From: CAILZL01 sp035548495
Lineage (GTDB): Bacteria; Pseudomonadota; Gammaproteobacteria; Steroidobacterales; Steroidobacteraceae
Direction of reading: 5' to 3'
Length of the DNA: 64,000 nucleotides
Assembly: GCA_035548495.1 (NCBI GenBank)
Contig: DASZSV010000063.1
Span: 45,362-109,361, forward strand
Each line of letters starts with the position of its first letter. The first letter of the stretch is position 1. The position numbers and the translations under genes were made by a program. Below, piece after piece: positions 53,917 through 62,686 of this stretch. The notes beneath the pieces are model-generated. The model searched no databases, had not been told where the DNA came from, and saw only the letters and a list, made by a program, of their open reading frames with translations.

Positions 53917-55896
53917 TTAATGAGTCTTTGAACCCTTGTTTGCCGAAGCATCACTCAGTGCAACCGGGCTCAACACAATTTGCTCTTCATCATTCGCTCT
54001 GACATTCTGGTAGAACTCGTGCAAGGCAGGGTAATACTTCTGCGGCAGGTAGATGGCGTTGACGGTGAAACTGCGCTCAATGTGAATGATGTTATTGGTG
54101 TTCTCCACCCTTGAGCCATATTCGGTAATCGCAACATTCTCGCCATGCGTTTTGGGAACGGAATTCACCTGCCAGCCTGACGGCAGCTCAATGCTGATAT
54201 CGTCATTCACCGCCTCGGCACAATGAAAGTAAACGGGGTAAAGACGATTCTCCTGTTCAAAGGCGTGCTTTTCATCGGCGGCAAACAGGCCAATCTGCAT
54301 TAACCTGCGCTTGCCCACCGCAGACGCCCATCCCGGTACCCTGACCTTGTACTCCACTACCAGCGGAGTCTCCACTCCATTCCACTCAGGTTGATTGGTC
54401 ATGGTTACATCCGCACCGGTGACAATCACACGCTTCAACTCATCTTCCATGTATTCTTTGCGTGCCGTGTCATCATCATGCATTTCTTCGAGCCGCTGGT
54501 CGATGGCATCAAGTCCGGTGTACGTTACAGTCACCACACCTTCAAGCGCATCATCCACCAGCTTGAACACTGCCTTGCGATTGATCCTTGCCTGCTCCAC
54601 GGTTGTAGGCGGAATCTTCACCCACGTTCCACCATCCTTGCCAAGACGCAGGCCCGATATGCCGGATTCATACCACGGCAACAGGCCAAACGGGATGAAA
54701 GGACGTCCGGGTTCAAGATAAATCTGCTTGCCATCCACATCCACCACGGCAACATTGGATGTAAGTTGCATTGGATTCATGACATCAGGTTCAAAGAAGT
54801 ACTGGTCACGGGTGGATATCCATGCAATATCCGACTGGAATCCCGCTGCACGCGCCAATGCCACATAGAGATAGGTGAGATCGCTGGCGTCTCCATAACC
54901 ATATTTTTCGACATCGGCAACATCATCAATGTCCTTGATCTTGTCGCGCTTTTCTTCCTGTTCTGTTTTTTCCTTTTCATAAGTGAGATTGCGCAACTGC
55001 TGGACGTGCGCATAAATCTTTCTCAGTTTTTGTTCCGGTGAATCACCGGGCTGAATCAATTGTGACACCACCTTGGCCATTGCTTTTTTCTTGTCCATGA
55101 AATCTTCGGCATTCTTGTACCAAACCTTGTCAGCCGCCTGCCAGAACTTGAGTGGCACAGTTTCTTTTACGTCCAGGGTGTTGTAAACAAAATCGACGCG
55201 ATATTTCAGTTCGATTTCCGGCGGCATGTTCTGTTCACTCACAAAGGCGGGAACATCATGCGTCTCAAGATGGATTCGTCCGCCCTTCTCAAGGGGCTCT
55301 GCCGTGCCAGGCGGCAGGCCGCGCGGCCAGCTCCAGCGCAATGCATAATAGCCGTTTGGCACCAGAGTATATTTTGCGTGCTTGATAAACAGTTCATCAC
55401 TCAGCACCCATCGTGAATTGAACAGCCAGTAAGGTGAGAAATATTTGTGATACCGGTATTCGATGATGCTGCCGACCTGTACTTCCGGCAGGGAAAAGGT
55501 CTTTGCCTGATACCTCTCGCCTTTACCCTTGACGATCAGCTTGTCAAAAATCTTGCCTTCAAAATCAAGGATGCTTCCATCCGGTCGTATGGTGCGCGCC
55601 TCAATGAAACGCACGGACTCATTTTCCTTGTCGTAAGGAATGACTACATTGGCACGATCACGACCTGCATCGGTCAGCACCTTCATACGCTCGTAGAACG
55701 CCACCTTGTTCTCGGAGTCATCACGATCAACCTGCAATTCAAGAATAATTGCCGATGCACCCGGTGCCTTGGGTTCGCTGGTCATTTTCAGTTCGTCGGG
55801 ACTGATCGGCGCCCAGGAAGAAGCGTGAGAAACACCCGCTGCATTCAGGCAAAGCAGCACAAACAGCCAGCGCATCATCATTGTTGCATTTCTCAT
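53917..55896 (-). CDS. DUF3857/transglutaminase-like protein, Cys lost (Ala)
   Basis: 659 residues from ATG 55896 (MRNATMMMRW); a longer reading is rejected. Signal peptide ends VSHASSWAP. DUF3857 about 60-240, then the transglutaminase core where the usual Gly-Asp-Cys is YGYGDASDLTYLYVALARAAG, so the nucleophile (position 337) is Ala. Closely related to the gene upstream (both read SSWAP, PDELKMTSEPKAPGASAIIL). Tandem duplicates without catalytic Cys: probably structural or binding proteins. Confidence 0.88.
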   Translation of the reverse strand: MRNATMMMRWLFVLLCLNAAGVSHASSWAPISPDELKMTSEPKAPGASAIILELQVDRDDSENKVAFYERMKVLTDAGRDRANVVIPYDKENESVRFIEARTIRPDGSILDFEGKIFDKLIVKGKGERYQAKTFSLPEVQVGSIIEYRYHKYFSPYWLFNSRWVLSDELFIKHAKYTLVPNGYYALRWSWPRGLPPGTAEPLEKGGRIHLETHDVPAFVSEQNMPPEIELKYRVDFVYNTLDVKETVPLKFWQAADKVWYKNAEDFMDKKKAMAKVVSQLIQPGDSPEQKLRKIYAHVQQLRNLTYEKEKTEQEEKRDKIKDIDDVADVEKYGYGDASDLTYLYVALARAAGFQSDIAWISTRDQYFFEPDVMNPMQLTSNVAVVDVDGKQIYLEPGRPFIPFGLLPWYESGISGLRLGKDGGTWVKIPPTTVEQARINRKAVFKLVDDALEGVVTVTYTGLDAIDQRLEEMHDDDTARKEYMEDELKRVIVTGADVTMTNQPEWNGVETPLVVEYKVRVPGWASAVGKRRLMQIGLFAADEKHAFEQENRLYPVYFHCAEAVNDDISIELPSGWQVNSVPKTHGENVAITEYGSRVENTNNIIHIERSFTVNAIYLPQKYYPALHEFYQNVRANDEEQIVLSPVALSDASANKGSKTH

Positions 55897-55993
55897 GAAC
55901 CAACTCTCCAGTTGTTGCCACCCGCAATGACCTGACATCGACCTGAAACGCGCAGCATATCCATCCGCAACTCCTGTAACTGGTTTCTCGACG

Positions 55994-57988
55994 TTACTGT
56001 GTTTGCTTGCCGGAAAGTGAGCTCCCCGGCCTCGAGGAAACAGCACCTGGTACCAGCACAATCTGTTCTTCATCATTCGATCTGACATTCTGGTAAAACT
56101 CACGTAATGCCGGATAGTACTTCAACGGCAGATAGATGCCGTCAATTGAAAGACGGCGTTCAATCTGAACGGCATCGTTCTTGTTCTCAACGTTTGAATT
56201 GAATTCAGTGATGGCAATATTTTCGCCATGCGGTTTTGGCATTGAGGCAACCTGCCAGCCAGCAGGTAATGCGATACTGATGTTGTCCTCCACCACTTCC
56301 GGATAGTGGAAATAGATTGGATGAACGCGGTCCTGGAGTTCGAAAGCATGCTTTTCATCTGCACCGAACAACCCAATCGGTATCAACAGGTGTTTACCTG
56401 CCGAAGATGCCCAGCCGCGCACCCTGACCTTGTATTCCACAACCAGCGGTTTTTCGACACCGTTCCAGTCGGGCTGATTGGTCATGGTGACGTCTGCACC
56501 GGTTCCCATCGCACGTTTCAATTCACCCTCCATGTATTCCTTGCGCGCAGCGTCATCTTCATGTATCTCTTCAAGACGATAATAGATGGCGTCGAGTCCA
56601 GTGTAGGTAACAGTTACTGTACCGTCCAATGCATCGTCATCCAGTGTGAACGATGCTTGACGACGAGTTTCGGCTTGCTCCGCCTTCGTAAGCGGAATCT
56701 TCACCCACGTTCCGCCATCTTTCCCCAACCTCAATCCTGATACGTCCGATTGATACCAGGGCAGCATTGCAAACGGCACAAAAGGTACCCCAGGCTCAAG
56801 AAACACATCCTTTCCGTCCACAGTGACCACGGCAACCGCTGAATTCAGTTGCGACGGATTCATCACGTTAGGATCAAAAAAGTAGGTATCCCGGGTCGAG
56901 GTGAACACCACGTCGGCTTGAAAGCCGGCAGCGCGAGCCAGAGCCACATACAGGAATGTCAATTGATGTTCATTGCCATATCCATAGTCCTCCATGTTCG
57001 CCACGTTATGAATGTTCCGGGTTTCATCACGCTTGTTTTCCTGATCTGTCTTTTTCTTCTCAAACGTCAGGTTTCTCAATTGCTGCACATGCGTATACAG
57101 TTTGCGCAACTTCTGTTCCGGTGAATCGCCGGGTTGCAGCAGATGGGCAACAACCTTTTCCATAGCCCCCCTGTGATCTATGAAACCGGAAACCCCCTGG
57201 TACCACAATCTGTCTGCATCCTTCCAGAATTTCTCAGGATCGGTTTTTTCATCAATATGCAATATGTTGTAGACAAAATCGACCCGGTACTGCATCTCCA
57301 GTCTGGGGGGCATGTACTCTTCTTCGACGAAGGCTGGCACATCGTGTGTTTCCAGAACCACTCTTCCGCTTTTCAATGCAGGATCAGGCGTGCCGGGCGG
57401 CAAGCCTTGTGGCCAGCTCCAGCGCACTTGCCAAATTTTATTTGGCACCAATGTGTACATCGCGTGCTTGACGAACAGCTTTTGGGATAACACCCATCGG
57501 GAGGTGTACACCTCATAGTGGGGGAAAAAATGCTTTACATACCGGTATTCAATAATGCTTCCCGTGCTGACGGCGGGTAATGAAAACACCTTTGCCTGGT
57601 ACTTTTCCTTGTGCGCCTTGACGATCAGCTTGTCGTATATTTCGCCATCAAAATCAATCACCGTGCCGTCAGGGTGAATGACTCTGGCTTCAATATCACT
57701 GACGGATTCATCGGCGCTCTTGTCGTACGCGATCTCAATATTTCCATAACTCCGGCCTTCATCGGTGAAAATCTTGATCCGCTGGTACTCTGTTATCTTG
57801 TTTTGATCATCGTCTTCATCATTTTGCAATTCAAGAATAATTGCCGATGCACCCGGTGCCTTGGGCTCGCTGGTCATCTTCAGTTCATCGGGATTGATCG
57901 GCGCCCAGGAAGAAGCATTGCAAATCCCGCTGGCGAGTGCGCACACAAGCACACCCAGCCCCTGGATCGCCATTATCGTTCTTGTCAT
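55994..57988 (-). CDS. DUF3857/transglutaminase-like protein, Cys lost (Glu)
   Basis: 664 residues from ATG 57988, with a GGAGG ribosome binding site. Signal peptide ends ICNASSWAP. The catalytic segment is YGYGNEHQLTFLYVALARAAG; Glu340 replaces Cys. It is a paralogue of the 53917 gene, differing in many surface positions but with the same length and order. First of three DUF3857 genes, 54 bases after the BtrH-type gene. Confidence 0.88.
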   Translation of the reverse strand: MTRTIMAIQGLGVLVCALASGICNASSWAPINPDELKMTSEPKAPGASAIILELQNDEDDDQNKITEYQRIKIFTDEGRSYGNIEIAYDKSADESVSDIEARVIHPDGTVIDFDGEIYDKLIVKAHKEKYQAKVFSLPAVSTGSIIEYRYVKHFFPHYEVYTSRWVLSQKLFVKHAMYTLVPNKIWQVRWSWPQGLPPGTPDPALKSGRVVLETHDVPAFVEEEYMPPRLEMQYRVDFVYNILHIDEKTDPEKFWKDADRLWYQGVSGFIDHRGAMEKVVAHLLQPGDSPEQKLRKLYTHVQQLRNLTFEKKKTDQENKRDETRNIHNVANMEDYGYGNEHQLTFLYVALARAAGFQADVVFTSTRDTYFFDPNVMNPSQLNSAVAVVTVDGKDVFLEPGVPFVPFAMLPWYQSDVSGLRLGKDGGTWVKIPLTKAEQAETRRQASFTLDDDALDGTVTVTYTGLDAIYYRLEEIHEDDAARKEYMEGELKRAMGTGADVTMTNQPDWNGVEKPLVVEYKVRVRGWASSAGKHLLIPIGLFGADEKHAFELQDRVHPIYFHYPEVVEDNISIALPAGWQVASMPKPHGENIAITEFNSNVENKNDAVQIERRLSIDGIYLPLKYYPALREFYQNVRSNDEEQIVLVPGAVSSRPGSSLSGKQTQ

Positions 57989-58042
57989 TGTCAATCCTCC
58001 ATTCATTCCAGTACCGACTCTAACCCGATCGTGATCAGGAAA

Positions 58043-59038
58043 TCAAATCGCAAAATCCTTCAACATGTTCCACACTGCTGCTTCACGGTCAGCGACTGTA
58101 TTGATCACTTCATTCAATACTTGCAGATTCATTTCCTCGCGGCCACGGATCATCCTGGTGACACGCAGCGCAAAGCGCCGCCATTCATCACCGGCGTCGG
58201 TCAATTCTTTTGATGCCCTGGCCAGTACGTCGTTGTTCAATATGCGGCTTGCTTCCTGCAGGAACGACGCATACACAAAACGGAAACCCGCACCGCCGCT
58301 GCCGATTTCTTCCTGCATGCGCACAATGTGCGTCAGATACAACGGCAGATAACGATCACGGTCTTTATGTCTTTCCAGCTTCAGTATCTGCTTACCGAGA
58401 TAACGAATGCCCTTGATGCCGATCATGGGAAAGATGGGTTGCATGAGGTTGCGATAGTTGGCCTTGATTGCCTTGGGTATCACTGTTCTGTAGTCGATCT
58501 CGTTCGGCACGGATGTCGGGTAGTACATCAATCCTTTCGCCTGCAATGCGCCCTTGGCAAAGCGTGCCCTGGTCAATGCATCACGCGGACAGCGCGTTGA
58601 CATCTCAAACACCGGATCGCTGACCAGATACTCATCACCCTCACGCCCATAGATGATGATGTTGTGCATGTTGAAATGAAAACGGAATTGATCGGGTACA
58701 TAGGGCAGCCAGTAGATGCAGGTTTGCAATCCCACCACTCGTCCCTTGCCGATTTCCGCATCCAGCGCATCTGCGCCTTCTTTCTCGGATGAAAACTTGC
58801 GCATGCTCATCTGCACGCCCAGGCGTTTTGGCATGGCTTTGACAATGGCGCCCGGCCACATGCGATAGGAAATCAGCGGCATGCCTGCCAGCTTGACGAA
58901 GGGAATGTAGGCAAAGGCCAGTGCCGATGCCAGCCCAAAGGCCATCGGTTCGCTCAATGGCAATCCCGCATGTGAAATAAGTGCAGAAGTCACGCCGCTT
59001 TCGCAATGTGCGGCCTGTCTGTGTTGAAATTCCGTCAT
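58043..59038 (-). CDS. BtrH N-terminal domain protein
   Basis: 331 residues. BtrH_N domain at about 10-150 (QAAHCESGVTSALISHAG with the Cys12-like nucleophile next to His11, then FHFNMHNIIIYGREGDEYLVSDPVF carrying the His-Asp pair of a papain-like site). BtrH transfers acyl groups from carrier protein to amine in butirosin synthesis. A DUF4872-like C-terminal half follows. Overlaps its upstream neighbour by four bases. Could join the polyene and the resorcinol: inference. Confidence 0.8.
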   Translation of the reverse strand: MTEFQHRQAAHCESGVTSALISHAGLPLSEPMAFGLASALAFAYIPFVKLAGMPLISYRMWPGAIVKAMPKRLGVQMSMRKFSSEKEGADALDAEIGKGRVVGLQTCIYWLPYVPDQFRFHFNMHNIIIYGREGDEYLVSDPVFEMSTRCPRDALTRARFAKGALQAKGLMYYPTSVPNEIDYRTVIPKAIKANYRNLMQPIFPMIGIKGIRYLGKQILKLERHKDRDRYLPLYLTHIVRMQEEIGSGGAGFRFVYASFLQEASRILNNDVLARASKELTDAGDEWRRFALRVTRMIRGREEMNLQVLNEVINTVADREAAVWNMLKDFAI

Positions 59039-59439
59039 GGCGCATCCGGTAATTGTTTGAGTGATTCGATGCTGATACCCATCGCACTCGCATAGCGCAT
59101 CAATAGCGCATCATTGAGTTTTGCAAATACGCCGGGCCTGAAATGACGGCGCACCCGCCAGCGCCACAAACCTGTCGTCATCACCAGCGTGTCGAAGTCC
59201 ATGCGATTGCGATACATGTGATATTCGAGCGGTGATGTCCTGCCATCGCGCGCGCGCTGCCAGGCGTCATCGCGCTGGCGGATCATTTCATTCACGGCCA
59301 GCTCGGTTGAAAAGCTTTCTGCTTCCCAGCCACTGGATGGCACACCAACGTACTTGCCGTTTTCATCCACGGCATAGAGCAGTTTGCGCAATCCCTCATA
59401 GGTTGACGAGTGATCTTGTGGAACGGATTGTTTATCCAT
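59035..59439 (-). CDS. Unknown protein coupled to the BtrH-type gene
   Basis: 134 residues, no signal peptide. Starts MDKQSVPQDHSSTYEGLRKL; the central stretch EYHMYRNRMDFDTLVMTTGLWRWRVRRHF is basic and aromatic. No family recognised. It overlaps the BtrH gene as ATGA and follows darB by 147 bases, so it belongs to the DAR operon. Confidence 0.65.
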   Translation of the reverse strand: MDKQSVPQDHSSTYEGLRKLLYAVDENGKYVGVPSSGWEAESFSTELAVNEMIRQRDDAWQRARDGRTSPLEYHMYRNRMDFDTLVMTTGLWRWRVRRHFRPGVFAKLNDALLMRYASAMGISIESLKQLPDAP

Positions 59440-59586
59440 TTTATCAACTGCTCATGTGGTTAATTGATCACGCCTGATAACAGAGAGTGCCGGACTTCAA
59501 TTTTCAATTGCGTTTGTCACTGCAACGTCATTCCCGCTTTTTCTGGTGTTGACAGGCATTCATGCGCTGATAAACCGGTTGTCCTG
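59440..59586. other. Intergenic gap after darB
   Basis: 147 bases between darB and the 134-residue gene, both minus. No hairpin with T run and no credible promoter found; probably an internal operon spacer. Confidence 0.35.
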
Positions 59587-60729
59587 TCACATCACCGTCA
59601 GATGCATGAATCCCGTTGCAAAGCGGCCGCTTTCAGGAACGTAACACAGCAATCGTTGTCCGGTCTGCAACTTGCCGGAGCGCACCAGTTCATCAAGAAT
59701 GATGTACATGGATGCCGAACCCGAATTGCCCTTGTAGGGCAGGTTGGTGAACCAGCGCTCCTGCGGCACATCTACACCGGCTTGCACCATGTGCGCATGC
59801 ACTTTATCGCGGAAAAATTTTGACGAGTAATGCGGCAGGAACCAGTCAATCTGTTCGGCCCGCAAACCGCGCTTGGCCACTATGCTTTCCAGCGGCTTTT
59901 GCACGGTGTAGTACATGACGTATTCATTCAGCAGCTTCACATCCTGCCGTACCGACATGATGGTGTGACGTTCACGTTCGGCCGGCGTGAAACGCGCCCA
60001 GCCGGTCACCTTGCCATCGGCGCCCTTCACTGCACCGGCATACATGCAGGTTTCCATGTCGCCTGCGTATGAGAACATGTCGATCCAGTCGATGCGCAGA
60101 TTCACCTGTCCTGCACGCGGCTGTGGCTGCAACAGCCATGCACCTGCGCCATCGGACAACATCCAGCGCAGAAAGTCGCGATCAAACGCCAGTTCGGGTT
60201 TCATCTCCAGTTCACTGGCATCCGATTCGGTACGCAGGTTCTGCGCGCTCATCATTGCTGAAGAAAGTTCAGAACCAGTGGCCACGGCATTGTTGCACTG
60301 TCCCGATGCCACCGCGAGATAGGCGTATTTCACTGCGGCAAGACCGCTTAAACACACACCGGTGGTGGCCACCGCTTCCAGCGGCGGCAGACCCAGTTCA
60401 CCATGCACCATCGACGCATGACTGGGCATCAGTTGATCTGCAATGGAGGTGCCGCAGGCAAGACATTCAAGCTGTGCAAGATCAAAACCGGTTTCGCCCA
60501 GGCCGCGCACGGCTTGCGCAGTGAGACTGGCATTGTTGTGTGTGGGCTGCAGTGTTTCCGGATCAATGCAGTAGTGACGCGATTGAATGCCGTTGCTGCG
60601 CAACACCGTGGGACGCGCACGCGAAGGCTTGTCACCCAATTGTCCGAGAATACGCTCCATTTGCTCGTTGCCGACCGGCGCATTGGGGAGAAACGACGCC
60701 GTGCCAGTGATATAAACCGCATTGCTCAT
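59587..60729 (-). CDS. darB: DarB-type beta-ketoacyl-ACP synthase III
   Basis: 380 residues from ATG 60729, in ATGA overlap with darA. The KASIII triad is visible: Cys in ATTGVCLSG, His in FLPHYSSKFF, Asn in YKGNSGSAS. Its length and next-door darA identify DarB, which condenses a 3-ketoacyl unit in dialkylresorcinol synthesis. The first 79 residues of the longer reading are the end of darA in another frame. Confidence 0.9.
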   Translation of the reverse strand: MSNAVYITGTASFLPNAPVGNEQMERILGQLGDKPSRARPTVLRSNGIQSRHYCIDPETLQPTHNNASLTAQAVRGLGETGFDLAQLECLACGTSIADQLMPSHASMVHGELGLPPLEAVATTGVCLSGLAAVKYAYLAVASGQCNNAVATGSELSSAMMSAQNLRTESDASELEMKPELAFDRDFLRWMLSDGAGAWLLQPQPRAGQVNLRIDWIDMFSYAGDMETCMYAGAVKGADGKVTGWARFTPAERERHTIMSVRQDVKLLNEYVMYYTVQKPLESIVAKRGLRAEQIDWFLPHYSSKFFRDKVHAHMVQAGVDVPQERWFTNLPYKGNSGSASMYIILDELVRSGKLQTGQRLLCYVPESGRFATGFMHLTVM

Positions 60730-61685
60730 GCCTTGACTTCCATATCGGGTGTCATGTTTTCCATGGACTCGCCGGAAGGCGCCGCAAAATAGTTGCGTTG
60801 CTGCGCAATGCGCGCACGCGTCAAGGGAGAAAGCAGAGTTTTCAACACAAATACCACCGGAACAATCGTCAACAACATCACAATCAGGAACAGAACATAC
60901 AAACCCAGCACCACTCTGCGCAAGAACGAGCCGGGCTTGCCACAGGCGCGCAGCAACGCACCCCACAAACGGAAACTGCGGCGTACTATCATTTCGGAAC
61001 TGATCAGCCCCGGATGCACAATCACCGCACCCAATCCCGTTAACATCGGCGACTGATCATCGCGGCTGCGGTGTGACAATTGCGTTGCAATTGCCTTGCC
61101 GAATCGTGAAGCAGCCTTGATGTCACTTTCCCACACACCGGCACGCGGCAGCAAGCCATTGATATAGGGACCGCGATTGCCACTGAGCAACCACCATGGT
61201 GTGGTGATTACGCTGATGGCGCCGTGCGTACGTTCCGCCAGCACCACGTTATCAATCAATCGTGCGCCAACGGCAGCAAGCTGCTCCTTCATGCGCTCCT
61301 GCGCCATCAGCCACATGTTGCGGCAACCAATGACAGTAATCACCGGCGTGTCCTTCAGCAGCTTCTTTGCCTGTTCGCTTTGCATAAATGCAGTTGTCGG
61401 CAGCGATGGTGATATGAACCACACTTGATAGGCAAGGATCACCAGATCGAAACCGCCATCGGGCAGATCAAGGGGTTCAACTGGATCGGGATCGGCATAA
61501 ATGCATTCGGGAAAAGTATCGAAAAAACGCCAGAACGACCACGGAAAGGGATATGGCTTGACGGGTCTGATCTGAGCAAAAGTGAGTTCGATGTCCGGTG
61601 CATCGCGCAACGGCCGTGCAATGGATTCGACAATATCACGCAGCTGGCCTGACTGCGAAAACCAGATCACCAGTACCCGTTTCAT
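60726..61685 (-). CDS. darA: DarA, dialkylresorcinol condensing enzyme
   Basis: 319 residues. Flavodoxin-like start RVLVIWFSQSGQL (about 3-15), then PYPFPWSFWRFFDTFPECIY (about 44-63), a signature of DarA proteins, IGCRNMW, and two C-terminal hydrophobic segments (LYVLFLIVMLLTIVPVVF). DarA with DarB makes 2,5-dialkylresorcinols, known as the second half of flexirubins and as quorum signals. ATGA overlaps on both sides. Identification is by memory of these motifs and needs a search. Confidence 0.88.
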   Translation of the reverse strand: MKRVLVIWFSQSGQLRDIVESIARPLRDAPDIELTFAQIRPVKPYPFPWSFWRFFDTFPECIYADPDPVEPLDLPDGGFDLVILAYQVWFISPSLPTTAFMQSEQAKKLLKDTPVITVIGCRNMWLMAQERMKEQLAAVGARLIDNVVLAERTHGAISVITTPWWLLSGNRGPYINGLLPRAGVWESDIKAASRFGKAIATQLSHRSRDDQSPMLTGLGAVIVHPGLISSEMIVRRSFRLWGALLRACGKPGSFLRRVVLGLYVLFLIVMLLTIVPVVFVLKTLLSPLTRARIAQQRNYFAAPSGESMENMTPDMEVKA

Positions 61686-62032
61686 GATGCATACCCGGAT
61701 TGAACAGCGTCAGTGACGCGCAGATTGCCATCCACCAGCAAATCGCGCGTGTCACGCGGCGCATCATGCGTGTCGCGCCAGCACTTGAAACGCAACGAAC
61801 CTGTGTCCGGCGCGGAAAATTCAACGACAAATGCCTGACCCGGCAACAGCATTTGCAGAAACTTCAGCTTGCGCACGCCCGACACGCGCAACGACGGTAA
61901 CTGACGACGCACCTCGTCCAGAATAAAACTCAGGAATACCACGCCCGGCACCACCGGCAAGCCGGGGAAGTGTCCGGGTAGTGACGGATGCACAGAATCA
62001 ATGGACAATAAGCGGCTGGCAATGGGAAGCAT
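61682..62032 (-). CDS. Hotdog dehydratase in the DAR operon
   Basis: 116 residues from ATG 62032 (MLPIASRLLSIDSVHPSLPG). The FabA/FabZ-like loop is LPGHFPGLPVVPG (His in GHFPG). First gene of the DAR operon. It is shorter than ApeI but similar; it supplies dehydration for one pathway arm. The start of the operon faces the ApeP-like gene at 62125, 92 bases away. Confidence 0.85.
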   Translation of the reverse strand: MLPIASRLLSIDSVHPSLPGHFPGLPVVPGVVFLSFILDEVRRQLPSLRVSGVRKLKFLQMLLPGQAFVVEFSAPDTGSLRFKCWRDTHDAPRDTRDLLVDGNLRVTDAVQSGYAS

Positions 62033-62124
62033 CAAACTGTCTTGTAGGTTTAATTTCGAGAGCCGCGAGTATAAAGGTTTAGCCCCCGCACAATCCATTT
62101 TTACAAAGGTCTTTTCGCCGCTTC

Positions 62125-62577
62125 ATGCTGGAAAAACATCAAATTGCAGGGCTTTTGCCTCATCAGGGCACCATGTTTCTGATCGAGCGGGTGCTGAATT
62201 ACAGCCGCGATGACATCATTTGCGCAACGCGCTCGCATCAACTGCCGGAAAATCCGCTGCGTCATGCGGGTCATCTTCCCGCGCATGCCGCCATCGAGTA
62301 TGCAGCGCAGGCTGCTGGCATTCACGGCGGCCTGCTCAATCGCGACCTGGTTCCCGATGCGCCCGCGCAAATGGGCTATCTGGCGGTGATCAGCAATGCA
62401 GAATGGACCATCGAATACCTTGATGATTTGCCTGAGGAATTGATCATCCATGCACGGCGCACCGCAGTGACGCCTGGCGGCCGCGCTTACCGGGTGCGCA
62501 TTGAACACAATGGCACGGTGATAATGAGTGGTGATTTGATCATTGCACTGGAAACCAGTGGCAGGGATGTAGTTTGA
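62125..62577 (+). CDS. ApeP-like hotdog dehydratase, second copy
   Basis: 150 residues. Begins IAGLLPHQGTMFLIERVL, has AHAAIEYAAQAAGIHGG, same pattern as ApeP at 37106 (LPHAGRMM; GMEYMAQTTCAYSG). It stands alone on the plus strand at the cluster's right edge, divergent from the DAR operon. It probably complements ApeP with a different chain length. Downstream, 62578-62686 shows no clear terminator. Confidence 0.85.
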   Translation: MLEKHQIAGLLPHQGTMFLIERVLNYSRDDIICATRSHQLPENPLRHAGHLPAHAAIEYAAQAAGIHGGLLNRDLVPDAPAQMGYLAVISNAEWTIEYLDDLPEELIIHARRTAVTPGGRAYRVRIEHNGTVIMSGDLIIALETSGRDVV

Positions 62578-62686
62578 AAGAATTCCAAATGAATGGTTCG
62601 ACATGCTCACCATGAACGAAAAACCCTCACTCCCACAAAAAGCATGATGCCATCTGAAATGCGCTGGTAGAACTGCAATTCCTTTC

